A DNA stretch of 64,000 bases, taken from positions 3,220,415 to 3,284,414 of the forward strand of contig CP054595.1 of the NCBI GenBank assembly GCA_013347225.1, written 5' to 3'. The notes under the pieces are model-generated. The model saw only the letters and a list, made by a program, of their open reading frames with translations, ran no database searches and was not told where the DNA came from. The DNA comes from Candidatus Accumulibacter similis. Its GTDB lineage: Bacteria; Pseudomonadota; Gammaproteobacteria; Burkholderiales; Rhodocyclaceae. Position 1 is the first letter of the stretch; the number at the start of each line of letters is the position of its first letter. The position numbers were made by a program, and so were the translations under genes. Positions 22,415 through 31,753 of the stretch are shown here, piece after piece.

Positions 22415-25096
22415 TCAGGCGTCGAGAAGGATGTTGAGGGTCCGTGCGCGGACGACCGCCTCGCGCCGGCTCGATGCGCGCAGCTTGCGGTAGATGTTCT
22501 GGGTATGGCGCTTGACCGTCGCCCGCGAGATGCACAGTTCTTCGGAAATCTCGACGTTGCTCAGGCGGACGGCGAGGAGCTTGAGAATCTTCAACTCGCG
22601 GCGCGTCAGGTCGGCCCGCGGTTCCTGACGGCCGCTGCACGCCAGCCAGTCGTCGTCGAATGCCGCCAGGATCTGCCCCAGATAGCGCGAATCGCTGCGG
22701 TCGAGCTTGAGCCGCCTGAGGGGGGGCAGGAGTTGTTGTCCGAGATCGACGAAAAGGCGGACGAAACCGCCCGGCTGCGCCAGCGCGACGGCACGTCCGA
22801 GGAGGTCGGCAGCCGCGGCCTCGTCACCCAGTCCGTACTGCAGCAGCGACTGCAGCGCCAGCACCTCGATGAGAAAGCGAATATTGTGCCGTGCCGCCAG
22901 TTCGCGCTCGAGCAACTGCAGCAGGCGGGCCGCCTGCTCACGGCCCTCGCTGCTACCCTCGGCAATCCACACCTTCGCCAGCGTGAGGTGCGGTGCGCTC
23001 GAGAAGTGGTAGGCAAAGTGCAGCGGCCCCGGATCGAAGCTGGCTGCCCAGGCGCTCGCCAGCGCCAACTGTCCCTGGCGCAGAGCGAGTTCGGCGCGAC
23101 AGGCGTACGCCCGCTGCAACGCGTGCAGGTCATCCTGCTGCCGCAGGTGTTCGCAGGCCGCATCGATGATCGCGTTCGCCCGGCTGGCCTGGCCAAGCGC
23201 CTGGCAGACGGAAGCGAGGAGAAACGAGTGCTCCGTTCGCTGCCCCACCGCCGTCGCTGGCGCCGACAGCAGCGTCTGCTCGGCCAGCGCAAGCTCGTTG
23301 CGCTGATACTGCACGAGGCCAAGGAAGTAGCCTCGCAACCCGCCGTCATCGCTGTCCCATGGCGCCCCAGCGACACGCTGGTCCTGTCTCGCCACCAGGT
23401 TCAGCGCCGACAGGTCAGCGGCCATCCAGTCGATGAAACAGCGCGCTGCCAGCAGCGGTGCCTGGCAGCGTGCGATCGGACCCGGCGCCTGCGCCAGCGC
23501 CTCGTCGATGCTCTGCCGCGCGCCGGCGAGGTCGCCGGCCAGCTGCCGCGCTCCGGCAATGACACTCTCGGCGACGACGCGTTCGTCAATGCATTCGGCG
23601 GGAAGGCTGGCGAGCGCCTGCGCGGCACAACGGGCCGCCGCCTCACCGCTGCCTTCGAGGTAGCCCTGCATGCTGCGCAGCGCCAGCAGGCGGCCGCGCA
23701 CCAGCGCCGCCACCTGCGCCTGGGCGCCGGCACGTTCGAGCAGGACCTCGATGCGATCGAGTACCGCTGCCGTCTCCAACAGACGACCCTGCTGATGCAG
23801 CAGCCATGCCTTCAGCGACAGCAGTTCCGGGTCGGCCTCGACGGCGTCCGCTGGCAACAGGCGCAGGCAGCGAGCCAGGCGGAGGTGTTGCCGGTGCTGC
23901 AGCAGCCTGTCGCGCTGAGCGGCGAGCAGGTGCCCGGCAGCCGCGGCGCCCGCTCCGGCCAGTTCATGACCGACCGCTTCTTCCAGGCGGTCATGTTCGG
24001 CGAACCAGGCCGCGGCCCGCAGGTGGAGTTGCTGCATCGCTGGCACGTCCATCTGCGCCGCCAGCCGGCATTGCAGGAACTCGCGCAGCAGCGGGTGATA
24101 GCGATACCACTCGCCAGCGCCGTCGACCGGGCAGGCGACGACGCTGCCGCTGCGAACGAAGTCCATGAAACGGGTTCCGGAGAGGTCCTGGTCGCCAGCG
24201 GCGTCGGCGGCGAGGGCATCGCAGAGCGAGGCACAGAAACAATCGACGAGCGCCGTGCGCAGCAGCAGTGCGCGCACCGCCTCCGGCTGCGGCGAGAGGA
24301 CCGCGTCCTGAAAGTATTGCCCGACCATCGGCGCGCCGCCGGCAAAGCCCGCCGCCGGATCGGCAGCGGCACCCCGCTGTCGCAGTGCCAGCGTCGCCAG
24401 GCGAACACCGGCCGGCCAGCCACCACTGCGCTCGTGCAGCCGCTGCACGGCAGCGGCGCTGACCTCGCTGCCGGCGCCGCGCTCGATGATCTCCGCCGCC
24501 TGCTGCCGGCTGAATTGCAGATCATGCGGGCCGATCTCGTTCAGCGCCCCACGTACCCGCAATGCCCCGAGCGACAATGGCGGGTCGCGGCGACCGATGA
24601 GCACCAGGTGCAGATGGTGTGGAGGCCGCAGCAGCAGGCGGTCGAGCAGCGCGTACGTCGCGCGGTTCTCAATGCAATGGAGATCGTCAAGCACGAGGAT
24701 CAGGGGCTCGGCGAGATCGTCGAGTTCGTTGCCCAGGACGGCAGCGATGACGGCAAGTGGCGGCAACGGCTGCGCGGCGAAACAGGCAAACGTCTCGCTG
24801 CAGGCGCCGGGCAATGCGCTGCGTACGGCGGCGACGAGGCAACGGATGAAGGCTTGCGGCTCGCTGTCGCCGGCGTCGAGCGACAGCCAGGCGGCACGGC
24901 CGACGCGGCCTTCGAGCCAGTGCGCAACGAGCGATGTCTTGCCGTAGCCAAGCGGTGCGGCAACCACCGTCAACGGCATCATGCTTGCGTCTTCAAGGCG
25001 GCGCTGCAGTTCGTCACGCGCCACGAAGTCGGCGACGACGCGGGGACGCTGCAGCTTGCTGCGAAGAAACGGCGAAAAAGCGCTATCGACCTGCAT
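22415..25096 (-). CDS. MalT/LAL-type LuxR transcriptional regulator
   Basis: This about 893-residue regulator has the large ATP-binding LuxR plan. An NB-ARC-like NTPase comes first (APLGYGKTS P-loop, VLDDLHCIENRA Walker B, then LIGRRDPPL). A winged-helix/TPR-like region follows through the middle. The C-terminal LuxR helix-turn-helix reads LTRRELKILKLLAVRLSNVEISEELCISRATVKRHTQNIYRKL. MalT relatives are switched on by an inducer sugar plus ATP. The inducer here is unknown and no sugar genes are adjacent. Start ATG 25096 (MQVDSAFSPFLRSKL) matches where family members begin; the frame extends to 25264. It points towards the ParA operon but is separated by about 270 bases. Confidence 0.9.
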   Translation of the reverse strand: MQVDSAFSPFLRSKLQRPRVVADFVARDELQRRLEDASMMPLTVVAAPLGYGKTSLVAHWLEGRVGRAAWLSLDAGDSEPQAFIRCLVAAVRSALPGACSETFACFAAQPLPPLAVIAAVLGNELDDLAEPLILVLDDLHCIENRATYALLDRLLLRPPHHLHLVLIGRRDPPLSLGALRVRGALNEIGPHDLQFSRQQAAEIIERGAGSEVSAAAVQRLHERSGGWPAGVRLATLALRQRGAAADPAAGFAGGAPMVGQYFQDAVLSPQPEAVRALLLRTALVDCFCASLCDALAADAAGDQDLSGTRFMDFVRSGSVVACPVDGAGEWYRYHPLLREFLQCRLAAQMDVPAMQQLHLRAAAWFAEHDRLEEAVGHELAGAGAAAAGHLLAAQRDRLLQHRQHLRLARCLRLLPADAVEADPELLSLKAWLLHQQGRLLETAAVLDRIEVLLERAGAQAQVAALVRGRLLALRSMQGYLEGSGEAAARCAAQALASLPAECIDERVVAESVIAGARQLAGDLAGARQSIDEALAQAPGPIARCQAPLLAARCFIDWMAADLSALNLVARQDQRVAGAPWDSDDGGLRGYFLGLVQYQRNELALAEQTLLSAPATAVGQRTEHSFLLASVCQALGQASRANAIIDAACEHLRQQDDLHALQRAYACRAELALRQGQLALASAWAASFDPGPLHFAYHFSSAPHLTLAKVWIAEGSSEGREQAARLLQLLERELAARHNIRFLIEVLALQSLLQYGLGDEAAAADLLGRAVALAQPGGFVRLFVDLGQQLLPPLRRLKLDRSDSRYLGQILAAFDDDWLACSGRQEPRADLTRRELKILKLLAVRLSNVEISEELCISRATVKRHTQNIYRKLRASSRREAVVRARTLNILLDA

Positions 25097-25203
25097 CGGC
25101 ACCGTCAGCGACCACCCTTGGCGTTTCGCAAAAGGGCGGATGATACTGCAGCGGCAGTCATTGTGCGCAGGCGATGCGGCAGCGACGGGCTCGCCGGCGC
25201 GGC

Positions 25204-26097
25204 TCAGGCATCGAGCAGGCACGCAATCTGCGCGTCCTTCTCCCGCCAGACCTGTTGCAGCCATTGCTGAAAGGCTTCGCGCACGGCGGCGTCACCGGCA
25301 TAATCCCCCTCAGCCAGCTCCTGCGGCACCGGCAGAGTCTGGACGCGAACGCGCACGCGCCGCATGCGTCCGCAGAGGAATTGCCAGAAGTCCGGCGCGC
25401 CATCGGGATAGACGATGGTGACATCGAGAATGGCATGGAACTTGTCGCCCATCACGTTCAGAGCCAGCGCGATTCCACCGGCTTTTGGTTTCAGCAGGTG
25501 CCGATAGGGCGAGTTCTGCTGCCGGTGTTTGGCAGCGGTGAAGCGGGTGCCTTCACAAAAGTTCATGACGCTGGTCGGAATCAGTGAAAACTTCTCGCAG
25601 GCGATGCGCGTCACTTCCTGGTCCCTGGCGCGCAGTTCCGGGTGCGCCCTGAGGACCTCCTCGCCGTGCCGGCGCATGAAGGGGAAATCGAGCGCCCACC
25701 ACGCCAGCCCCATGATCGGCACCCAGATCAGTTGCTGCTTGAGAAAGAACTTGAGCAAGGGGATGCGGCCGCTCAGCAGGTGCTGCAGGACGAGGATGTC
25801 AGCCCAGGTCTGGTGGTTGCAGTTGACCAGATACCAGCCGCGCCGCTGCAAGCCATCGATTCCCCGCACGTCCCAGTCGGTCTTCTGCGTCAGCGCCATC
25901 CAGCCGCTGTTGCAGGCGATCCATCCTTCGGCGACGCGGACGAGCAACGGATCGAGGCGCAGTCGGGCCGCACGCCAGGGAAGCAGCAGCTTGAACAACG
26001 CCAGCAGGAGCAGGATCGGTACCCAGAACAGGCTGTTGAGCGTCAGCAGCAGGAAGGCGAGAAGACCGACCAGCGGCGGCGGGAGGAAGTTGACCAT
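25204..26097 (-). CDS. 1-acyl-glycerol-3-phosphate acyltransferase-like protein (YihG type)
   Basis: This 297-residue membrane-bound acyltransferase of the PlsC superfamily has an N-terminal hydrophobic hairpin (residues about 8-40), then the HX4D catalytic motif in NHQTWADI. The substrate-binding FCEGTRF block (an F-x-E-G-T-R motif) and the later VTIVYPDG follow. The closest well-known relative in plan is E. coli YihG/YihU-region acyltransferase, which puts a second acyl chain on lysophosphatidic acid. It lies 14 bases after ylqF on the same strand, so they are probably one message. Confidence 0.88.
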   Translation of the reverse strand: MVNFLPPPLVGLLAFLLLTLNSLFWVPILLLLALFKLLLPWRAARLRLDPLLVRVAEGWIACNSGWMALTQKTDWDVRGIDGLQRRGWYLVNCNHQTWADILVLQHLLSGRIPLLKFFLKQQLIWVPIMGLAWWALDFPFMRRHGEEVLRAHPELRARDQEVTRIACEKFSLIPTSVMNFCEGTRFTAAKHRQQNSPYRHLLKPKAGGIALALNVMGDKFHAILDVTIVYPDGAPDFWQFLCGRMRRVRVRVQTLPVPQELAEGDYAGDAAVREAFQQWLQQVWREKDAQIACLLDA

Positions 26098-26111
26098 GCT
26101 TCGCAGAGGGC

Positions 26112-27002
26112 TCAGTCGGCGACGGCTGGCGCCTCGCTGGTCTGCAGCATGGCGCTGCGCGTCGCCGGGGTTTCGAGACTGATGCGGCCAAGCAGGCCGT
26201 CGCGGTAGTCCTGCAGCAGGACGCGCGCGGCTTTCTCGCGATCGACCAGGCCGCCACGCAGGAGAAGGCCGCGCCGCCTGGCGATTCCCTCGATGACGGC
26301 GACGGCGTCGAGTGCCGGCAACGCGCCCGCCGCCAGTGCGTAACGCCGGGCCAGCGCCTGCGGGTAGCGCGCCAGCAGCACAGCGGCGAGGAAGCCTGCG
26401 ACTTCCTCGTCGAGCATCGCGTTGCGACCGACCGCGTTGCTCGCTGCCAGCATCAGGCCGTCGCTGGCGTGCTCGATCTTCGGCCAGAGCAGTCCGGGGG
26501 TGTCGGTCAGCCAGTTTGCGATGTCGAGCTGCGAAGTCTGCTGCGCACGCGTCACGGCCGGTTCGTCACCCACCTTCGCCAGCTTGCGCCGGAGGAGGAC
26601 ATTCATCAGCGTCGACTTGCCGACGTTGGGAATGCCCATGATCATCATCCGCAACGGCTTGGTGTTGTCGGCACGGTGCGGCGCGAGCGCCCGGCAGAGC
26701 GCCGGCAGACGCGCCACCTCGCCGGGCTTGCGGCACGACAGCGCGACTGCCCGCATGCCGTCCTGGCGCCGGTACCACGTGAGCCAGGCCTGCGTCACAT
26801 CGGGATCGGCGAGGTCGGCCTTGTTCAGCACCTTCAGGCAGGGCCGCTGCCGCTGCAGGCGCAGTTCGCGCACCATCGGGTTGGTGCTCGCCTCGGGCAG
26901 ACGGGCGTCGACCACCTCGATGACGACATCGGTCGATGCCATCGTCTCGGCAGCCTTCTTGCGCGCGGCAGTCATGTGCCCGGGGTACCACTGGATGGCC
27001 AT
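26112..27002 (-). CDS. ylqF: Ribosome biogenesis GTPase YlqF/RbgA
   Basis: This 296-residue circularly permuted GTPase acts late in large-subunit assembly. G motifs occur in the permuted order: NKADLAD (G4) first, then GIPNVGKST (G1), and DTPGLLWP (G3). The N-terminal AIQWYPGHMTAARK is the family hallmark. Start ATG 27002 is chosen by that hallmark, since the frame reads on to 27146 without similarity. It is divergent from the methyltransferase gene at 27230 and followed closely by the acyltransferase. Confidence 0.95.
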   Translation of the reverse strand: MAIQWYPGHMTAARKKAAETMASTDVVIEVVDARLPEASTNPMVRELRLQRQRPCLKVLNKADLADPDVTQAWLTWYRRQDGMRAVALSCRKPGEVARLPALCRALAPHRADNTKPLRMMIMGIPNVGKSTLMNVLLRRKLAKVGDEPAVTRAQQTSQLDIANWLTDTPGLLWPKIEHASDGLMLAASNAVGRNAMLDEEVAGFLAAVLLARYPQALARRYALAAGALPALDAVAVIEGIARRRGLLLRGGLVDREKAARVLLQDYRDGLLGRISLETPATRSAMLQTSEAPAVAD

Positions 27003-27229
27003 CGTTGAACCGCCACTCGCCGGAAAGGCCGCATTATCCCACCTGTTGGCCGCTGGTGGCTGCCGCTGACCGCTGGCGCGCCCGGTGGCCAGCCAGGCGC
27101 GGCCTCTGGCGCCATCGTGGCGGCTCCGCGCCCATGCCGGACGCACTGCCAGCGAGGATGATTTCGGCTGCGCGACGGGCGAAATCGCCTAGAATGCGGC
27201 TTTCGTCGCCAACCGCCGCAGGAAAGAGC

Positions 27230-28063
27230 TTGTCGCAAGTCCCCGAAATCCGGCCCGGACAGTCGATCGAACTGCTCAAGGAGCTGCACATCCTGACCCG
27301 CGACGGCAAGCTCAACCAGGACAGCCGGCGCAAGCTCAAGCAGGTGTACCACCTCTACCGTTTCATCGAGCCGCTGCTGGCCGAGGTCGCCAACCGCGGT
27401 GGCGAGCTGACCGTGGCCGATCACGGCGCCGGCAAGTCGTACCTCGGCTTCATCCTCTACGACCTCTTCTTTCGCCACCGTGACCGCGGTCACGTTTACG
27501 GCATCGAGCAGCGACACGAACTCGCCGAGCGCGCTCGCCAGCTCGCCAGCAGGCTCGGCTTCGGGCGCATGTCGTTCCTCGGCATGCGTGCCGAAGAGGC
27601 GATCGAATCGCCGGCACTACCCGCGCGCATCGACGTCGTCACCGCCCTGCATGCCTGCGATACCGCCACCGACGACGCCATCCGCTTCGCGTTGCGCAAG
27701 CAGGCCGAGCACATCGTCCTCGTTCCCTGTTGCCAGGCCGAGGTGGCAGCCGCTCTACGGCGAGGCAAGGGCGAGGCGCTGGCGGCGACGGCGCTGGCCG
27801 AGATCTGGCGGCACCCGCTGCACAGCCGCGAGTTCGGCAGCCTGCTGACCAACGCCCTGCGCTGCCTGCAGCTCGAAGCGCAAGGCTATCAGCTGACGGT
27901 TACCGAACTGGTGGGCTGGGAACACTCGCTGAAGAACGAACTGATCATCGCCAGACGCACGGGCGTTGTCCGTGGCAACGCCGCCGCCCGCCTCGAAGCC
28001 ATCCTGCACGAACTCAGGCTCGAGCCCTTGCGCGCCCGATTCACGGCTGGCGCGCCAGCATGA
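27230..28063 (+). CDS. SAM-dependent methyltransferase domain protein
   Basis: This 277-residue soluble protein contains a class I methyltransferase fold: LTVADHGAGKSYLGFILYDLF is motif I with the A-D-x-G-A-G-K form of the PF13679 group. VYGIEQRHELAERA is motif II, and VVTALHACDTATDDAI is motif IV, followed by VPCCQAEVA. These proteins are common and mostly uncharacterised; rRNA or another RNA is the usual guess. Start: TTG 27230 is preferred because AGGAAAG lies just before it. The frame also offers ATG 27194, inside a TAGAAT promoter-like box that more likely acts as -10. Confidence 0.75.
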   Translation: MSQVPEIRPGQSIELLKELHILTRDGKLNQDSRRKLKQVYHLYRFIEPLLAEVANRGGELTVADHGAGKSYLGFILYDLFFRHRDRGHVYGIEQRHELAERARQLASRLGFGRMSFLGMRAEEAIESPALPARIDVVTALHACDTATDDAIRFALRKQAEHIVLVPCCQAEVAAALRRGKGEALAATALAEIWRHPLHSREFGSLLTNALRCLQLEAQGYQLTVTELVGWEHSLKNELIIARRTGVVRGNAAARLEAILHELRLEPLRARFTAGAPA

Positions 28064-28120
28064 CCACCCCCCCGGCACGCGCTGGCGGCGCGCCGGTTCA
28101 CCGATATCCAGGAACCCGGA

Positions 28121-28438
28121 ATGGAAAGATGGATCACGCGCGGCGCCGCCGCACTTTGCGCCGCAGGCAGCCTCGCGCTGTTCTGGACCTTCGGCATGTT
28201 CGTTGCCGTACCATGGCGCGAGGGCCGCATGCTGGCGCTCAACAGCATCGAGTTGCAGGTTCTCGGCATTCCACTGCTCGGCGGGCTGGCCGTCTCCTGG
28301 GGCGCGCTGCACATCCTCGCCATCGCCGACCGAGCGCGCAACCCACGAATCTACTTCACGCTCGCTCTGGCATTGCTGGTCGCCCTGCTTCTCGCGGTGT
28401 CCGGCGGCATCTCCTGGACCACCGCGCGCATCGCCTGA
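28121..28438 (+). CDS. Small three-helix membrane protein of unknown function
   Basis: This 105-residue product has hydrophobic segments at about residues 8-30, 44-66 and 78-97, joined by short polar loops. The N-terminus is charged (MERWITRG) and the product resembles many small integral proteins without assigned function. It follows the methyltransferase by 57 bases on the same strand and precedes galU. No motif or cysteine pair is seen. Strong third-position GC supports real coding. Confidence 0.6.
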   Translation: MERWITRGAAALCAAGSLALFWTFGMFVAVPWREGRMLALNSIELQVLGIPLLGGLAVSWGALHILAIADRARNPRIYFTLALALLVALLLAVSGGISWTTARIA

Positions 28439-28583
28439 GCCGGCCGTCGGCGGCGGACGCGCAACAGCCGAGACAACGGCGAGGACGGTACGGTCGACGG
28501 CAGGGCTGCAGCGGAAAAAACTCACGGTTGCGGTCCGGGCAGGCGACTAGAATGGCGTTTGTTTGACATGGAGAGTGAAGCGA

Positions 28584-29483
28584 ATGAAGGTCCAGACAAA
28601 GGTGCAGAAAGCGGTCTTTCCCGTTGCCGGTCTCGGTACGCGGTTCCTGCCGGCAACCAAGGCCAGTCCGAAGGAGATGCTGGCCGTGGTCGACAAGCCA
28701 CTGATCCAGTATGCGGTCGAGGAGGCCTATGCCGCCGGGATCCGCGAGATGATCTTCGTCACCGGCCGCAACAAGCGGGCGATCGAGGACCATTTCGACA
28801 CCGCCTACGAACTCGAGGCGGAACTCGCCAGTTCGGGCAAGGACGAACTGATGGCGCTGGTCCATTCGATCAAGCCGGACGACATGGATTGCGTCTATGT
28901 CCGCCAGCCACGCGCTCTGGGACTCGGACACGCCGTGCTGTGCGCCGAGCGTCTGGTCCGTGGCGAGCCTTTTGCCGTGCTGCTGGCCGACGACCTGATG
29001 ATCGGTGAGCCGCCGATCATGCAGCAGATGACCGAGCTGTTCGCCCACAGCCAGTGCAGCATCCTCGCCGTTCAGGAGGTGCCGAAGAGCCAGACCAACC
29101 GCTACGGCATCGTCAAGGGCCTGCCCGTGGCCGCTGACCTGGTCAACGTGGAGGGTCTGATCGAGAAGCCGCACCCAAGTGTCGCGCCGTCAAACCTCGC
29201 GGTTGCCGGTCGCTACGTGCTGACGCCAGCCGTTTTCGAGCACATCCGCGCGCAGCCGCGGGGGGCGGGCGGCGAGATTCAGCTCACCGACGGCATCGCC
29301 GCGCTGCTGGCCAGCGAAAGGGTGCTGGCCTATCGTTATCACGGCCGACGCTACGACTGTGGCAGCAAGCTGGGGCTGATGCAGGCCAGCGTCGTCCTCG
29401 GCGAAACGCATCCCGAACTCGGGCGCGAGTTCTCGGCCTGGTTGAAGGACCGCCAGAAACTCGCGCAGACGCTGGCCGGCTAG
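28584..29483 (+). CDS. galU: UTP-glucose-1-phosphate uridylyltransferase GalU
   Basis: GalU makes UDP-glucose from UTP and glucose-1-phosphate, feeding LPS, capsule and glycogen routes. The 299-residue product has the nucleotidyltransferase signature [23 protein letters not shown], the [10 protein letters not shown] block, LADDLMI with the metal Asp, VEKP-type LIEKP, and [10 protein letters not shown]. Start ATG 28584 follows GGAGAGTGAAGCG; an in-frame upstream start at 28563 is weaker. A TAGAAT box at about 28549-28554 may be its -10. UDP-glucose may also serve the capsule genes at 59-64 kb. Confidence 0.96.
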   Translation: MKVQTKVQKAVFPVAGLGTRFLPATKASPKEMLAVVDKPLIQYAVEEAYAAGIREMIFVTGRNKRAIEDHFDTAYELEAELASSGKDELMALVHSIKPDDMDCVYVRQPRALGLGHAVLCAERLVRGEPFAVLLADDLMIGEPPIMQQMTELFAHSQCSILAVQEVPKSQTNRYGIVKGLPVAADLVNVEGLIEKPHPSVAPSNLAVAGRYVLTPAVFEHIRAQPRGAGGEIQLTDGIAALLASERVLAYRYHGRRYDCGSKLGLMQASVVLGETHPELGREFSAWLKDRQKLAQTLAG

Positions 29484-29625
29484 GAGTCGGCGGCGGCCGC
29501 GGCCGCGAAGTGGCACGAAAGGCGCCGTCGCCCGTGCCCAGGCGACGCGCGCCGACAGCAGGCCTGGATTGCCCGTCCACTCGGGCGCTGACGGGCGTCG
29601 CCCACCGCCCTGCCCGCGGGGGGCC

Positions 29626-29652
29626 TTGCGCAGCGGCGTCCCGTGCTATAGT
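29626..29652 (+). promoter_or_regulatory. Candidate promoter for nadB
   Basis: TTGCGC (29626-29631) and TATAGT (29647-29652) are separated by 15 bases, a little short, and end about 31 bases before the nadB start. Assigned from position and box similarity only. Confidence 0.35.
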
Positions 29653-29682
29653 TGCGGCCCTTCTGGCAGGAGACGACCCCTC

Positions 29683-31257
29683 TTGGTGCAGCGCTTCGAT
29701 GTTCTCATAATCGGCAGTGGACTCGCCGGGCAGGCTGCGGCGCTGCGGCTGGCGGCGACACGACGGGTGGCGCTGGTCAGCAAGCGGACGCTCGAGGACA
29801 GCGCGTCGAGCTGGGCACAGGGGGGCATAGCCGCCGTCCTTGACAACCGCGACTCGATCGAAGCGCACATTCGCGATACGATCACCGCCGGTGCCGGCCT
29901 CAATGACCGCCGCGCCACGCGCTTCGTGATCGAGAACGGACGACGCGCGGTGGACTGGCTGATCGACCAGGGCGTTCCCTTCACCCGTGACGAGGACGGA
30001 TACCATCTGGCGCGCGAGGGCGGACACAGTGCCCGCCGGGTCATCCACGTCGCCGACGCGACCGGCCTCGCCGTGCAGACCACCCTGACCGGCAAGGTCC
30101 GGCAGCAGCCCAACATCAGCATTTTCGAGAACCACATCGCGATCGACCTGATCACCGGTGTCAAGCTCGGACTGGCTGATCAGCGCTGCTACGGCGCCTA
30201 TGTCCTGGACAGCTGCACGGGCGAGGTGCTGACGATCGGCGCCAGCAACACGCTGATCGCTGCCGGCGGTGCCGGCAAGGTCTACCTTTACACGACGAAC
30301 CCCGACACCTCGACGGGTGACGGCATCGCGATGGCATGGCGCGCCGGCTGCCGGGTCGCCAACATGGAGTTCATCCAGTTCCATCCGACCTGCCTCTACC
30401 ATTCGCAGGCCAAGTCCTTCCTGATATCCGAAGCGGTCCGCGGTGAAGGGGGCAGGTTGCTGCTGCCCGATGGCAGCCGTTTCATGCCCTGGCACGATGC
30501 GCGCGGCGAACTCGCACCGCGCGACGTGGTGGCACGGGCGATCGACTTCGAGATGAAGAAGCGCGGGCTCGACTGCGTCTATCTCGATATCTCGCACAAG
30601 CCGGCGGCGTTTCTCGCCGAGCACTTCCCGAACATACTCGCCCGCTGCCTCGACCTCGGCATCGACATCACCCGGGCGCCGATTCCGGTCGTGCCGGCGG
30701 CACACTATACCTGCGGCGGGGTCGTCAGCGACCTGCACGCGCGCACCAACATCGCCGGCCTCTACGTCGCTGGTGAAGCCTCGTGCACCGGGCTGCACGG
30801 CGCCAATCGCCTGGCCAGCAATTCGCTCCTCGAATGCCTCGTCTTCGCCGAGGCGGCGGCAACGGACATTCTGCGGCAGACTGCCGGCGACCTGCCGTCG
30901 CTGCCCGAATGGGACGCCAGCCGCGTCAGCGATCCTGACGAGGAGATCGTCATTGCCCACAACTGGGACGAACTGCGGCGTTTCATGTGGGACTACGTCG
31001 GCATCGTCCGCACGACCAAGCGCCTGCAGCGGGCGCAGAACCGCATCCGCCTGCTGAATCGCGAGATCGATGACTTCTACTCGCATTTCCGGGTCAGCCA
31101 CGACCTCATCGAACTGCGCAACCTGGTCGTGACCGCCGATCTCATCGTCCGCTGCGCCTTGCGCCGGCACGAAAGCCGTGGCCTGCATTTCAGTCGCAAC
31201 TACCCGCAGACGCTGCCGCGAGCGACGAACACCGTGATCAGGCGGCGCGCGCCCTGA
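29683..31257 (+). CDS. nadB: L-aspartate oxidase NadB
   Basis: NadB oxidises aspartate to iminoaspartate, the first step of de novo NAD synthesis, with FAD and fumarate or oxygen as acceptor. The about 524-residue product has the FAD site FDVLIIGSGLAGQAAALRL, SWAQGGIAAV, the active-site block HPTCLYH and EAVRGEGGRLL, PAAHYTCGGV, then GLHGANRLASNSLLECLVF and a C-terminal helical domain. Start: the sequence has no ATG; TTG 29683 or GTG 29686 after CAGGAGACGACC fits the usual beginning (V-Q-R-F-D-V). Frames further upstream lack similarity. Confidence 0.93.
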   Translation: MVQRFDVLIIGSGLAGQAAALRLAATRRVALVSKRTLEDSASSWAQGGIAAVLDNRDSIEAHIRDTITAGAGLNDRRATRFVIENGRRAVDWLIDQGVPFTRDEDGYHLAREGGHSARRVIHVADATGLAVQTTLTGKVRQQPNISIFENHIAIDLITGVKLGLADQRCYGAYVLDSCTGEVLTIGASNTLIAAGGAGKVYLYTTNPDTSTGDGIAMAWRAGCRVANMEFIQFHPTCLYHSQAKSFLISEAVRGEGGRLLLPDGSRFMPWHDARGELAPRDVVARAIDFEMKKRGLDCVYLDISHKPAAFLAEHFPNILARCLDLGIDITRAPIPVVPAAHYTCGGVVSDLHARTNIAGLYVAGEASCTGLHGANRLASNSLLECLVFAEAAATDILRQTAGDLPSLPEWDASRVSDPDEEIVIAHNWDELRRFMWDYVGIVRTTKRLQRAQNRIRLLNREIDDFYSHFRVSHDLIELRNLVVTADLIVRCALRRHESRGLHFSRNYPQTLPRATNTVIRRRAP

Positions 31258-31266
31258 GCCGCCGGT

Positions 31267-31719
31267 TTACGGCCCCTTGGTCGCGCGCCGGCTGCCGCCC
31301 GCGGGCAAGACGTCGACATCGGCCAGCCAGCGCAGCCACAGTCGCAGGAGTCGGAACTGGTCCGCGGACAGGCTGTCGGGCAACAGCGTGAGACTGCGTC
31401 TTCGCGCCTGATCATCGCGCAGGCGCAGGACGATGAGGCGGGCGAACACGGTCGTTTCCGGCTGCACCTGGCAGGCGACGCTTTCTCCGCCCACGTACCG
31501 CAGCGCCAGCTCGCCACGCGCCCCGAGACGAATGCCGACGAACGGGCTCGGGCGCAGACAGCTCCAGGCCGAAGTCGCCAGCAACGGCAGCAACAGGCTG
31601 CGCGCGAGCAACGGCCATGGCAGCAGCCAGACGCTGCCGGCCGCCAGCAGATGCAGCAGGATAGTCAGCCCAACCAGCAAGCGCGAGCGCTGCAGCGCCA
31701 GATCGAGCGGGAACTGCAC
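31267..31719 (-). CDS. YgfX (CptA)-like inner-membrane protein
   Basis: This about 150-residue protein has a pair of hydrophobic segments (about 14-34 and 36-58 from the GTG) and a beta-rich cytoplasmic half with GELALRYVGGESVACQVQPETTVFARLIVLRL, as in the YgfX/DUF1434 family. E. coli YgfX pairs with SdhE and has been linked to cell shape and flavoprotein maturation. Start is uncertain: GTG 31719 (VQFPLDLALQRSR) matches the family's common opening, though the frame reads to 31851 inside fabF. It lies 34 bases downstream of fabF and is convergent with nadB. Confidence 0.65.
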   Translation of the reverse strand: MQFPLDLALQRSRLLVGLTILLHLLAAGSVWLLPWPLLARSLLLPLLATSAWSCLRPSPFVGIRLGARGELALRYVGGESVACQVQPETTVFARLIVLRLRDDQARRRSLTLLPDSLSADQFRLLRLWLRWLADVDVLPAGGSRRATKGP

Positions 31720-31753
31720 CTCGTGCCCGGGCGGCGCCGGCTCGCGCAGCGCG

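Noticed and set aside
22274..25270. Plus-strand 998-codon frame
   Set aside because: Antisense to the LuxR/MalT regulator, whose P-loop and helix-turn-helix are unambiguous.
29284..31188. Minus-strand 634-codon frame
   Set aside because: Antisense of galU end and nadB; no domain resemblance.
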